Source: Capnocytophaga canimorsus
Lineage (GTDB): Bacteria > Bacteroidota > Bacteroidia > Flavobacteriales > Flavobacteriaceae
Length of the DNA: 64,000 nt
Direction: 5' to 3'
NCBI RefSeq assembly: GCF_002302565.1
Contig: NZ_CP022382.1
Coordinates: 195,001-259,000, forward strand
Shown: positions 1 to 9,481 of the stretch, piece by piece
Position numbering within the stretch: the stretch's first letter is position 1
How the letters are laid out: every line of letters begins with the position of its first letter
The notes under the pieces: model-generated
Database searches by the model: none
Seen by the model: the letters and a program-made list of their open reading frames with translations, nothing else
What the model was told of the DNA's origin: nothing
Translations under genes and position numbers: made by a program

Positions 1-302
1 CTTTTAGGAATAATAAGTAAATGATTAGCTCTTAGTATATTAAAAAATTTATCTCTACCTATTTTTAACATTTTCAATTCCTCTTTTAAAAGAGAATAAA
101 GTTTTCTTCCGCCCATTTTGGGACTGTGTTTTCTTATTTCTGCTACCATTGCCACTACTTGTTTTGCGTTGTTTTTACGCGTATCTCTACGCTTTAAATT
201 GCGATAATAAACCTGTCTATCCACCCCGAACAGCTGACAGGCAAAACTTACTGTTTCTTGTTCTTTTTCTCGGAAAGTTTCGATAGTTCGGGGGTGAGTT
301 TT
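1..302 (-). CDS. IS3-family transposase OrfB, N-terminal part, cut by the window edge
   Basis: The minus-strand frame is open from just after a TAA at 303-305 to the left edge. It encodes a peptide containing FGVDRQVYYR and KMGGRKLYSLLKEEL, the usual start of IS3-family OrfB before the DDE integrase core. The catalytic DDE residues would lie beyond the edge, so activity cannot be judged. It overlaps the end of OrfA by about 85 bases. There is no ATG early in the frame, so it is probably made by recoding from OrfA or from a weak start. The OrfB frame is +1 relative to OrfA, whereas IS3 elements normally use a -1 shift; a small indel in this copy is an alternative explanation. Confidence 0.8.
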
Positions 303-717
303 TTAGTTCGTGTATTTTATTTTTTTCAATAGGACTCACTGAATGTTTCACATTTCGTATATCAATTTGATATTCTTGTTGGGCAAGGTCAATCATCATA
401 TCGAAAATAATTGATTTCTTATCCGATACATAGGCTTGTCTTTCGAGCAGTGCTTTTTGTTTTTTTAGGAGTTTTACTTCTGCTTCAAGCTCCATTATCC
501 TTTGTTCTGGTGATTTAGGCATATTTGATGGGGTTTGATTTTCCCAGTCAAAGTTACCAAATTTTCTCAACCAATTCATAACTGTACTTCGTGACTGAAT
601 GCCATATTTTTTACAGGCACCACAGGTCGATAAGCTGCCTGATTCAATCTCTTTTACAATATTGAGTTTAAAACTCATACTGTAATCTCGTTGAGTGCGT
701 TTTACATATTTATCCAT
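217..717 (-). CDS. IS3-family transposase OrfA (helix-turn-helix, leucine-zipper type)
   Basis: This 166-residue protein resembles IS3/IS150-type OrfA. A helix-turn-helix spans about residues 10-55 (YSMSFKLNIVKEIESG, then KYGIQSRSTVMNWLRKFG). A heptad-rich coiled coil follows at about 70-95 (ELEAEVKLLKKQKALLE), where such proteins dimerise, and then the conserved FDMMIDLA segment. In this family OrfA binds the element ends and regulates the OrfAB transposase. Residues after about 125 look like the out-of-frame overlap with OrfB rather than a conserved domain. The start ATG lies about 40 bases inside the likely element end at 757. Confidence 0.85.
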   Translation of the reverse strand: MDKYVKRTQRDYSMSFKLNIVKEIESGSLSTCGACKKYGIQSRSTVMNWLRKFGNFDWENQTPSNMPKSPEQRIMELEAEVKLLKKQKALLERQAYVSDKKSIIFDMMIDLAQQEYQIDIRNVKHSVSPIEKNKIHELKNSPPNYRNFPRKRTRNSKFCLSAVRGG

Positions 718-730
718 AATAACGATTTTT

Positions 731-757
731 TTTGTATCGATATTTCAGGATAAGACA
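731..757 (-). repeat. Possible terminal inverted repeat (left end) of the IS3 element
   Basis: Read on the minus strand, the sequence ahead of OrfA begins TGTCTTATCCTGAAATATCG. It starts with the TG dinucleotide typical of IS3-family ends and sits at the expected distance upstream of OrfA. The partner end lies outside the window, so neither the repeat nor a target duplication can be confirmed. Confidence 0.4.
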
Positions 758-776
758 GCTTTCTTTAAAGAAAAGG

Positions 777-804
777 CTGATTCAAAACGAATCAGGCTTT
801 TTTT
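777..804 (+). terminator. Hairpin with T tract next to the IS end
   Basis: The arms CTGATTC (777-783) and GAATCAG (789-795) surround a five-base loop and are followed by a run of T. This looks like a rho-independent terminator on the plus strand. No plus-strand gene lies upstream of it, so it may have belonged to a gene displaced by the insertion sequence. Confidence 0.5.
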
Positions 805-810
805 GTTTTT

Positions 811-905
811 AAAGCCTTTTTTAAATTTCGAGTAAAATTTTTATAGTGGATAATTTGACCATACTCCTTAAGTTTTTCCTATAAAGTAGTTTGTAATTTT
901 TATAC
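811..905. repeat. Dispersed repeat copy A (about 95 bp)
   Basis: A segment starting AAAGCCT and containing TTTTTATAGTGGATAATTTG matches a segment at 40822-40925. The central 34 bases (830-863 against 40845-40878) differ at only one position, and the flanks align more loosely with small gaps. On the minus strand both copies can encode a similar peptide (MVKLS-S/A-IKILL). It sits beside an insertion sequence here and inside mobile-element debris at the other copy. Its identity is unknown. Confidence 0.6.
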
Positions 906-1166
906 GATTTTAGAGCATTGTCTATCCAAGAAAAAGTACATTTTTAATATGTTTCGTATAAATTTTATTTTACAAATTTCTATAATTTAATTTTTAAATA
1001 GGCTCTAATCCTAATTGCTGAAAAGTTGGTATCCATCAAAGCTTTTTTCCTTTTTGCACTAATAAGCGTAATATGATGATTAATTTGTAAAAAATCACCA
1101 ACTATTTTTCAGTACATTACCTTTTTAAATTCTATTGCAATAAAAGAGAAAACTATCAGTAATAAA
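905..1166. other. Intergenic stretch with one unrecognised short open segment
   Basis: No gene is recognised here. On the minus strand about 38 codons (roughly 988-1104) are open and encode a peptide with the segment INHHITLISAKRKKALMDT. It lacks a clear start and may be a decayed gene end. The rest is AT-rich and shows nothing else. Confidence 0.3.
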
Positions 1167-1193
1167 ATAGGTTGACCTTTTTGGACAACCTAT
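1167..1193 (-). terminator. Terminator downstream of the DUF4300 lipoprotein gene
   Basis: ATAGGTTG (1167-1174) pairs with CAACCTAT (1186-1193) around an AT-rich loop. It lies 27 bases beyond the stop codon of the minus-strand lipoprotein gene. The T-rich sequence that follows on the minus strand is short. Confidence 0.5.
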
Positions 1194-1220
1194 GAAAGCA
1201 AATAAAAACTTTTAAAAAAA

Positions 1221-2171
1221 TCATTGTTTTACCTTATTTTCATTTGGGCGATAGCCTTCTAGTAAATCATCGTTTTCAAATATAAATGGAATTGACGTAG
1301 GTTGATTCCATTCTACATCGTAACGATGCATCAAAAAATCGTTTAGCTCAGTACGATTGTTAAATTTCACCGCTTGGTAAGGCTCTTGGAAAGATAATTT
1401 TTCGATAAAAATAAGTTTATTATCCGTTGTTGGAACTAAAACCCCCACGTGACCTACAAATAACTCACTTTCCTCAGGAGTAATTGCCGAATGGAAAAAA
1501 ACTGAAATGAGCGACGCTTTGGCTCTATCATTTTTATGAGGAAACGTGATGCCTTTCTCTTTCCAAGTTTTTCGTGCATTTTCAATATGTTTTTGAGTAT
1601 CAGAAACGTACGGAGTTGGGAAATTGGTGTATAAATTCATAAAAACTTCCTTTTCCCTCTCAGAAAATACCCTTTTAGGATTGTTCTCCAATGCGTCATT
1701 ATCCACAAATAGATTTAAACCAACATCAGTTTTAGGCTCTTTAACCTCGACAAAATCACGTAATAAATCCAAAGAAGTAATTCTGCAATTATAACCAGGA
1801 AAATTAGGGTGTTTTTTATCCCAACGTTCTATAACACTAACTTGGTCATACTTAGGAGTTAAGTTATCTGAAGTAGAAAACCCTTGCTGAACCAATCCTA
1901 CATCGCCCACCAAATTATTAAAATAGTTTACATTTTCAAAGAAAGCTTCAATATTAGCTTGAGCAATTCCAGCATTGGCAAATGCCTGTTTTACTTCTTC
2001 CTGACTGGCTTTATCCACCAAATTAGAATATTCCATTTGCTTTAAAAAAGGCTGATTTTCAACATTTTCTTGTTTGGTAAGTGAATTTATGTTTGTCGTC
2101 TGTTTATTTTGTTGATTACAAGCTACAAAAGCAACTGCCAACCCCATAATTAAAATACTTTTTCCTTTCAT
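1221..2171 (-). CDS. DUF4300-family lipoprotein
   Basis: The protein has a lipoprotein signal peptide ending in the lipobox FVAC, so it is probably anchored to a membrane facing the periplasm or cell surface. The rest matches my memory of DUF4300: an N-terminal YSNLVDKASQEEV segment, a central GYNCRITSL, then KASLISVFFHS, GHVGVLVPT and EPYQAVKFNNRTELNDFL. This family is known in Streptococcus and other host-associated bacteria, and its function is not established. The open frame extends upstream to 2249, but a promoter lies inside that extension, so the ATG at 2171 in front of the signal peptide is preferred. It appears monocistronic. Confidence 0.8.
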   Translation of the reverse strand: MKGKSILIMGLAVAFVACNQQNKQTTNINSLTKQENVENQPFLKQMEYSNLVDKASQEEVKQAFANAGIAQANIEAFFENVNYFNNLVGDVGLVQQGFSTSDNLTPKYDQVSVIERWDKKHPNFPGYNCRITSLDLLRDFVEVKEPKTDVGLNLFVDNDALENNPKRVFSEREKEVFMNLYTNFPTPYVSDTQKHIENARKTWKEKGITFPHKNDRAKASLISVFFHSAITPEESELFVGHVGVLVPTTDNKLIFIEKLSFQEPYQAVKFNNRTELNDFLMHRYDVEWNQPTSIPFIFENDDLLEGYRPNENKVKQ

Positions 2172-2196
2172 AATGATTTCCTTAAGATTTAAAGTG

Positions 2197-2226
2197 CTAA
2201 TGTAAATTATTTTTTTGATTTTCAAA
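2197..2226 (-). promoter_or_regulatory. Bacteroidota-type promoter of the DUF4300 gene
   Basis: On the minus strand TTTG (2223-2226) is followed after about 18 bases by TACATTAG (2197-2204), close to the TTTG / TAnnTTTG consensus. It lies about 25 bases ahead of the ATG at 2171 and argues against a longer upstream start. Confidence 0.55.
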
Positions 2227-2312
2227 GCAATGTTTTTGTTATTTCCCACAGATTTCCCAGATATTCACTAATTCCTATTTCATTCAAAACAATACAAAAA
2301 TATACTAATGAC

Positions 2313-2438
2313 AATATTTTAGGTTATGATGAGTATTTTTTAGGTTCAAGAAACAATATTTTAGCTTCCAATGACTATTTTTTAGATTCAGAAAGCAATA
2401 ATTTAGATTTTGATTAGTATTTTTATTCTTTAATAAAG
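2313..2438. repeat. Degenerate 21-bp tandem array, copy set 1 (5-6 units)
   Basis: Five clear units of 21 bases run from 2313 to 2417, and a sixth weaker one reaches 2438. Units look like AATATTTTAGCTTCCAATGAC or TATTTTTTAGATTCAGAAAGC. They belong to the same family as the larger array at 3431-3822. The two arrays lie on either side of the DUF4595-like lipoprotein gene. The array is not coding. Confidence 0.8.
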
Positions 2439-2550
2439 ATATTCCATATCAATTGAAGTCTAATAAATTAATTTGATTGCTTTATCATACTATTTTTTTC
2501 GTTTCGATTCGATTCTTAAAAGTAGAAGGGAAAAATTAAAAAAGATTCTA

Positions 2551-2558
2551 TACATTTG
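2551..2558 (+). promoter_or_regulatory. Promoter -7 element of the DUF4595-like lipoprotein gene
   Basis: TACATTTG fits the Bacteroidota -7 consensus TAnnTTTG and lies 29 bases ahead of the ATG at 2587. No clear -33 TTTG is seen. Confidence 0.5.
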
Positions 2559-2586
2559 TGCTTTCAACAGATAAAAATTGAGTAAA

Positions 2587-3336
2587 ATGAAAAAAAGTGT
2601 TTTAAAAATGATTTTTTTAGTAGTGTCATTAGCTACTATTTCTTGTGGAAAGGATACCGATAGTCCAAAACCTAATGAAAATGATTCAACTCCCGTAAAA
2701 CTTATTAAGTCAATAAAAATCAACGGCGGAGAAGAGAATTTAAAAGAAGCTATAATTCATTATACATACAATAATGAAAATAAAATTACTAAAATAGGTG
2801 ATGTAATTGATATATCTTACTCAAAAAATAAGATTGAGGTTGAAACATTTAAGATATCAGCTACAATTAACGAAAAAGGAAATGTCGTTTCTTTAATAAA
2901 AAAAGAAACTTACGATAAAAAATATGAATATAAATACAATGCTGACAATCAATTAATTCAAGAAACCAAAAAAGCAGCCGAAGGAACCATCGATAAAGAT
3001 GAAATATATAATTATCATTGGGAAAATGGTAATTTTGTAGCTTTAGGGGACAAAAATAATCCTGCTGTAAGAATTGAATATGGAAAAAATGTCAATAAAA
3101 ACAATTTTTCATTAATTTTAAGTCGTTCTCATTATTATAAAATGTTTTTAATTTATTTACCTTTTCCTGTAGGAAAAAACTCAAAAATGCTTCCTACTAA
3201 AGTTTCTTCAGATGCATACACTTACACTTATGAATACGAATTCGATAAGGAAGGCTATGTTACCAAAATCACTGAAAATTACGAAAATACTCGGAATAAA
3301 GAAAAATACGTAACTACAATCGAAATCAATTACTAA
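2587..3336 (+). CDS. Lipoprotein with YD-like repeats (DUF4595-like)
   Basis: A lipoprotein signal peptide ends at the lipobox ATISC, followed by a charged linker. The body carries repeated Y-x-Y beta-strand motifs (HYTYNNENKITKI, EYKYNADNQLIQE, YEYEFDKEGYVTKI), as in DUF4595 and RHS-like beta-sheet lipoproteins of Bacteroidota. It is probably an exported surface protein of unknown role. The ATG at 2587 is chosen over a TTG nine bases upstream because it begins the signal peptide. The gene stands alone between two members of a 21-bp repeat family and ends in a strong terminator. Confidence 0.65.
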   Translation: MKKSVLKMIFLVVSLATISCGKDTDSPKPNENDSTPVKLIKSIKINGGEENLKEAIIHYTYNNENKITKIGDVIDISYSKNKIEVETFKISATINEKGNVVSLIKKETYDKKYEYKYNADNQLIQETKKAAEGTIDKDEIYNYHWENGNFVALGDKNNPAVRIEYGKNVNKNNFSLILSRSHYYKMFLIYLPFPVGKNSKMLPTKVSSDAYTYTYEYEFDKEGYVTKITENYENTRNKEKYVTTIEINY

Positions 3337-3355
3337 ATAAAATATCAAAATAGAG

Positions 3356-3394
3356 AAAAGGTTATCAATTCAGAAAGAATGATAACCTTTTTTC
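3356..3394 (+). terminator. Terminator of the DUF4595-like gene
   Basis: AAAGGTTATCA pairs with TGATAACCTTT around a 12-base loop and is followed by a T run. It lies 20 bases after the stop codon. Confidence 0.85.
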
Positions 3395-3430
3395 TTTTAG
3401 CTTTTTTTAAAATAAAATTGTTTTTAAAAC

Positions 3431-3822
3431 AATATTTTAGATTCCAATGACTAAAATTTAGATTCCATAATCAATATTTTAAATTCTGATGACTATTTTT
3501 TAGATTCAGAAAGCAATAATTTAGATTCCGAAAACAATATTTTTGATTCCAGAAGCAATATTTTAGATTCTGATGACTATATTTTAGCTTCCGATGACTA
3601 TTTTTTAGTTTCCGAAGACAATATTTTTGATTCCAGAAGCAATATTTTTGATTCCAAAAGCAATATTTTTGATTCCAAAAGCAATATTTTAGGTTCTGAT
3701 GACAATATTTTAGCTTCTATAATCAATAATTTAGGTTATGATGACTAAATTTTAGCTTCTGATGACTATTTTTTAGCTTCTGATGACTAAATTTTAGGTT
3801 CCAGAACCTATTTTTTAGCTTC
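3431..3822. repeat. Degenerate 21-bp tandem array, copy set 2 (18 units)
   Basis: Eighteen consecutive 21-base units run without any length drift from 3431 to 3808, followed by a partial one. The rough consensus is WAWWTTTTAGNTTCNGAWGAC, and adjacent units differ at several positions. Most of the changes are at fixed sites: AAT or TAT at the start, GAC or AGC at the end. The exact unit length with diverged sequence suggests selection on spacing or an old expansion. An AT tract recurs every 21 bases, which is two helical turns and could bend the DNA. It fills the gap between two convergent genes and is not coding. Confidence 0.9.
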
Positions 3823-3863
3823 TTTAAATTCTTTTTTTGCTTTTTTCGACTTTCTTCCAGTGT

Positions 3864-3902
3864 ATAAAAAAAACTCCGAACACAAAATATGCATTCGGAG
3901 TT
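3864..3902 (-). terminator. Terminator of the ABC-F gene
   Basis: AACTCCGAA (3872-3880) and TTCGGAGTT (3894-3902) form a nine-base stem. On the minus strand this is followed by a T run. It lies about 35 bases beyond the ABC-F stop. Confidence 0.85.
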
Positions 3903-3936
3903 GTTTATTGTAATTCTTTTTAGTTTCTGAAAGCGT

Positions 3937-5571
<1,635 letters not shown>

Positions 5572-5583
5572 TTAAATCGGGTG

Positions 5584-5591
5584 CAAAAGTA
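5584..5591 (-). promoter_or_regulatory. Promoter -7 element of the ABC-F gene
   Basis: On the minus strand TACTTTTG matches TAnnTTTG, 24 bases ahead of the ATG at 5559. Confidence 0.6.
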
Positions 5592-6353
5592 ATCAAAAAT
5601 AATGATATATCTAAAACCCTTTTATCGATTCACCTTTCTGTGAAAATTTTGTCTTGTTGTATTTTTATTTTTCGATTGATGAAAATGCAATAAAATTGTT
5701 AAAAAAATGATTCGACTTATTTCTGTTTTTTATGCAGATTTTTTTGTTTTTTAGTTAATAGATTGTTAATAATTAGAAAGAGAATTTTTAAAACAAAATT
5801 TGTTTTTCTATCAGTTTTAAAAAGTAATAAAGTGTAGGAGGGAAGCAATGTTTTTTATCTGTTAATGCTACTACTTTATCTATTTAATATCGGGTAGGTA
5901 CAACAACCATTTTTTTTGTATCAAAAATCAATCACCTTAAATCGGATTTTTCACTCGTTAGAAGTAAAAGTAAAAAATAGGGTTTATTTTTTATTTATAC
6001 TACTGATTATAATTGTTTTATATTTAATTTTTAAAGAAATCATTTAATTTTATTTGTTTTAGTGTTTTATCCTGTTATCAATGAAGGTGTTCTAAAAATG
6101 TTTTTTGTAAGCTAAATCCTTTTATTTTAAGAGAATTTGTACATTTTATAAGGGGAAGTTCATTTGGAGTATGACAGTTTGTCAGTTGTTATCAAAATGT
6201 TATCTTTATTGAATAAATGATTTAATTTTATAGTTATTAAAATCTAATTTTCAGTGTTTTTATTATTTATTTTTGATTGTGATGTGTTTTTCTTTGATTG
6301 TGTAGTGAATTGTTTTTATAAATGCGATATTTTTCAGTTTCAAAAACAATTTT
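5592..6353. other. Long AT-rich intergenic region between divergent genes
   Basis: About 760 bases separate the ABC-F promoter from the corA promoter. I see only short reading frames, homopolymer runs and no RNA gene or repeat I can name. Confidence 0.5.
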
Positions 6354-6361
6354 TACTTTTG
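6354..6361 (+). promoter_or_regulatory. Promoter -7 element of corA
   Basis: TACTTTTG matches TAnnTTTG and lies 24 bases ahead of the ATG at 6386. It falls inside the longer open frame, which supports the shorter start. Confidence 0.6.
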
Positions 6362-6385
6362 TTCTATCGTAATAAAACAAGGGTT

Positions 6386-7477
6386 ATGACGAAAAAGATG
6401 AACTTACGTGCGGGTAAAAAACGAAAATCTAACAAGATTAAAAAAGTAGGAATGCCTCCTGGAACGTTGATGTATATGGGGGATAAACAAGAAAAACCCA
6501 TTACTATTGATGTGCTTTCTTTTAACGATAATTTAGTAAAGTTACAGCAAATAAATAGCATTTCGGAGGCTTTTTCTTTTGTGAGTGAAGAAAGTGTAAC
6601 TTGGATAAATGTTAATGGTTTAACAGATATTGGGCAAATAAATGAAATGGGTAATTTTACTCAACTTCATTCCCTTTTGTTAGAAGATATTTTGGATACT
6701 GAACACCGTCCTAAGCTCGAAATACTTGATGATAATCTGCTAATAATCATAAAAATGCTTTACGAGGGCAAAGACGGTCAATTGGTTGTCGAGCATTTGG
6801 CTTTGCTCTTAGGGCAAAACTATGTAATTAGCCTTCAAGAAGTGGAAGGGGAGGACGTTTTTTCGGTGCTTAGAAAGCGCATACAAAACGAAAATAATAC
6901 CATTCGTAAACGTAAATCAGACTATCTGCTTTACGGATTACTTGATGCCATTGTAGATAATTACTTTTTAGTTTTGGATAAAATTAGTGAGCAAATTCAG
7001 CAGATTGAACACCAAATTCTTGCTAATCCGCAAGAAGAAATGATTTTTCAAATTCAAAATCTGAAAAAAGAAGCCATTGCTTTGCGCAAAACCATACATC
7101 CTACTCGTGAGTTGGTGAGTAAACTTGAAAAACTGGAACATCCGCTAATTAGTTCGGAAACTCATCTTTTTCTAAAAGATTTGTACGAGCATAGCATTCA
7201 TATTTCTGAAACTTTGGAAAGCTATCGTGATATGCTTTGGGGGCTTACCGATACTTTTATGGGGGCAATGAGCAATAAAATGAATAATGTGATGCGTTTG
7301 CTTACGCTCATATCTACCATTTTCATTCCGCTGACTTTCATAGCTGGAGTTTATGGGATGAACTTCAAGTATATGCCCGAGTTGGAGTATCAATGGGCAT
7401 ATCCTGTAGTTTTGATAACAATGTTTTTGATTGGCGCGATGATGTTTTTGTATTTTAAAAGTAAAAAATGGCTATAG
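6386..7477 (+). CDS. corA: CorA-family magnesium/cobalt transporter
   Basis: The protein has the CorA plan: a long cytoplasmic alpha/beta and helical N-terminal domain, then two C-terminal membrane helices separated by the signature loop YGMNF. The first helix is ISTIFIPLTFIAGV and the second WAYPVVLITMFLIGAMMF. CorA forms pentameric channels for Mg2+ and other divalent ions. The loop lacks the usual acidic residue of MPEL... only partly (FKYMPELEYQW follows), which is normal for the family. The open frame runs upstream to 6254, but a promoter inside it points to the ATG at 6386, giving 363 residues. The last codons overlap a bidirectional terminator. Confidence 0.93.
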   Translation: MTKKMNLRAGKKRKSNKIKKVGMPPGTLMYMGDKQEKPITIDVLSFNDNLVKLQQINSISEAFSFVSEESVTWINVNGLTDIGQINEMGNFTQLHSLLLEDILDTEHRPKLEILDDNLLIIIKMLYEGKDGQLVVEHLALLLGQNYVISLQEVEGEDVFSVLRKRIQNENNTIRKRKSDYLLYGLLDAIVDNYFLVLDKISEQIQQIEHQILANPQEEMIFQIQNLKKEAIALRKTIHPTRELVSKLEKLEHPLISSETHLFLKDLYEHSIHISETLESYRDMLWGLTDTFMGAMSNKMNNVMRLLTLISTIFIPLTFIAGVYGMNFKYMPELEYQWAYPVVLITMFLIGAMMFLYFKSKKWL

Positions 7478-7487
7478 AAGCCATTTT
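7465..7487. terminator. Bidirectional terminator between corA and the SRPBCC gene
   Basis: AAAATGGC (7465-7472) and GCCATTTT (7480-7487) flank a loop that contains the corA stop codon. A run of T follows on the plus strand and a run of A precedes it, so it can serve both convergent genes. Confidence 0.8.
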
Positions 7488-7488
7488 T

Positions 7489-8049
7489 TTATTTTACATC
7501 AGAAGTTTTATTACTTTCCATAATGTTTTTAAGGTTTTGCAAACTTAGTGCAATATCATCGCCAATGTCTTCTTCAAAATCTTCAAAAAGTAGCCGTAAA
7601 TTTTCAGGAAAATCAAGTTTCCCGCTAAAACCCCATTGCACCTGAGTTTGATTCTCTGAAATGGCTTGAGTTTTTATGTAAACAGGTTTTACAGTTTTAT
7701 AAGGTCTGAAAAAGCGCATCTCGTAGAGAATACTTTCATTTTCGGTAATTTTCGTGATTTTATGTTCGCCTTTACCTATTCTTTCATTATCGCTTTCCCA
7801 AGCGGCGATATACCCCTCTGTGCCATCAAATCCTAAATAAGAACGCTTCATATTGGGGTCTAAATCCGTCCATATTCCGTAATTGTCCATATTTCGGATG
7901 TATTTGACATAATCAAAAACTTCCTTTTGTGGCTTATTGATGACAATTTCACGTTTAACCGCATAATCTTTTTTTGTGAAAAAAGCCATAACCAGCGGAA
8001 TTGCCGTTAATATGAACAAAACAACAAATGTATTTTGTAAACTTTTCAT
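7489..8049 (-). CDS. Membrane-anchored SRPBCC (START-like) domain protein
   Basis: A single N-terminal hydrophobic helix (FVVLFILTAIPLVMAFF) is followed by an SRPBCC or polyketide-cyclase-like fold: VINKPQKEVFDYVKYIRNMDNYGIW, then GEHKITKI and a VQWGFSGKLDFPENL strand. Such domains bind hydrophobic ligands in a helix-grip cavity. The ligand and role here are unknown. It is a lone gene convergent with corA. Confidence 0.75.
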   Translation of the reverse strand: MKSLQNTFVVLFILTAIPLVMAFFTKKDYAVKREIVINKPQKEVFDYVKYIRNMDNYGIWTDLDPNMKRSYLGFDGTEGYIAAWESDNERIGKGEHKITKITENESILYEMRFFRPYKTVKPVYIKTQAISENQTQVQWGFSGKLDFPENLRLLFEDFEEDIGDDIALSLQNLKNIMESNKTSDVK

Positions 8050-8199
8050 AAAAAACTATGTTGGGAGTTCAAAAATACATAAAAGTTTCATAAATACAAT
8101 AATTTTAACTTTTTTGTGATTGTTAAAAAAGAACTTTAAAACGATAAGTTATTGATTTTTAGTGTTTTATTTGGTTTTTGTGTGTTGATATTTGCTGTA

Positions 8200-8715
8200 C
8201 TAAAACTCCCAATTCCCTTGTAGCTTAAGCACTTGAGTAATAACATCGCGTACACAACCTTGTCCGCCGTGCAGATGTGAAATATAATGAGCTACAGCTT
8301 TTACCTCAGCAGCAGCATCTTGCGGACAAGTAGCCATTCCTGAAACCTGCATCGGAGCAATATCAGGTAAATCATCGCCCATATATAAAATTTCTTCTTT
8401 TTTAAGATTTTTAAGGCTTTGATATTCTAAAAAAGTATCCAATTTACGATGACGTTGCATATAAATATCTGTAATTCCTAAATCTTCCAATCGTTTTTTT
8501 GCGCCTAAGTTATTTCCACCAGTAATGATACAAATGTTATAGCCTTTTTCTAATGCTAATTTCATAGCGAATCCGTCTTTTACATTCATACTTCGTAACA
8601 ATTCGCCTTCGTTGGTTACCAAAACTTGAGCGTTAGTAAGTACACCATCGACATCAAAAACAAAAGTGGTAATGTTTTTAAGATATTCTTTATAGCTTTT
8701 CTTTTCCATAATCAT
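8200..8715 (-). CDS. kdsC: KDO-8-phosphate phosphatase, HAD family
   Basis: This 171-residue HAD phosphatase of the YrbI/KdsC type has the nucleophile motif FDVDGVLT (around residue 20), the IITGG threonine motif and the acidic GDDLPD motif. KdsC removes phosphate from KDO-8-phosphate in lipopolysaccharide core synthesis and has no cap domain, which fits this length. The first in-frame starts are ATG at 8715 and a second ATG six bases later. It overlaps the 3' end of the upstream DUF2520 gene by about 20-26 bases, so the two are probably translated from one message. Confidence 0.85.
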   Translation of the reverse strand: MIMEKKSYKEYLKNITTFVFDVDGVLTNAQVLVTNEGELLRSMNVKDGFAMKLALEKGYNICIITGGNNLGAKKRLEDLGITDIYMQRHRKLDTFLEYQSLKNLKKEEILYMGDDLPDIAPMQVSGMATCPQDAAAEVKAVAHYISHLHGGQGCVRDVITQVLKLQGNWEF

Positions 8716-9469
8716 CTAAAATAGCATTGGTTATCTGTTTATATAATTCGCCTTGCGAGGCATTTAATAATTGTAAATGTTCGTGTATGGTTTTTTTATC
8801 GTCGCGTCGTGCAGGACCTGTTTGTGCCTGAGCAGGAGCGATATGTTTTATTTTCTGAAAAGTTTCTTCAATCAGTGGTGACAAAATTTCAAACGGAATA
8901 TGCTGTTGCTGACAGATTTGTTGGCTAACAGCTAGCATATAATTGGTGAAATTATTAGCAAACACCGCCGAAATGTGTAAATATTTACGTTGTTTACTAT
9001 CCATAAAGTACACCTTTTCCGATAGCAATCTTGCTATTTTTTCCAGCAATTGAAGGTCTGTTTTATTTTCGGCTTCCAAACAAATGGGAATATTCTTAAA
9101 ATCAACCGATTTCGATTTTGAAAATGATTGTAGTGGATAAAAGACTCCTATGTTGTTTTTGCCTTTTAGTATTTCCATTTCCGTATTTCCAGAGGTATGA
9201 ACTATTAAATTATCAGAAAAGGGAATATTTTGAGCTATTTGCGCAATAGCTTCGTCTTTTACCGCAATAAAACACACATCAACAGGTTTTAAATCAGTAA
9301 GATTATGTATTTTTTCTATCGGAAAAATATCAAAATCCGAAGAAAAATCACTTCGGTTATATATCTGTTTTACAATGATTTCACTTTTTTTGTATAACGC
9401 ATTGAGAAGGTGGAAAGCTACATTGCCACCACCAATGACACTGATTGTTATTTGTTTTGTTGTTTTCAA
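8690..9469 (-). CDS. Rossmann-fold DUF2520 protein
   Basis: An N-terminal NAD(P)-binding Rossmann fold (ISVIGGGNVAFHLLNAL, residues 8-24) is followed by VDVCFIAVKDEAI and a C-terminal helical DUF2520 domain (residues about 130-250) with a conserved KYLHISAVFANNFTNYM. The family resembles ketopantoate or F420-dependent reductases, but no substrate is established. Its gene overlaps kdsC and follows a lipoprotein gene by 12 bases, forming a three-gene operon. Confidence 0.85.
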   Translation of the reverse strand: MKTTKQITISVIGGGNVAFHLLNALYKKSEIIVKQIYNRSDFSSDFDIFPIEKIHNLTDLKPVDVCFIAVKDEAIAQIAQNIPFSDNLIVHTSGNTEMEILKGKNNIGVFYPLQSFSKSKSVDFKNIPICLEAENKTDLQLLEKIARLLSEKVYFMDSKQRKYLHISAVFANNFTNYMLAVSQQICQQQHIPFEILSPLIEETFQKIKHIAPAQAQTGPARRDDKKTIHEHLQLLNASQGELYKQITNAILDDYGKEKL

Positions 9470-9481
9470 AAAGAGGTTTTT

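Noticed and set aside
3431..3822. The 21-bp array as a CRISPR
   Set aside because: There are no spacers: the units are contiguous, and no cas genes are near.
5833..5849. Strong Shine-Dalgarno-like AGGAGG ahead of an ATG
   Set aside because: The following frame is only five codons, and Bacteroidota rarely use such sites.
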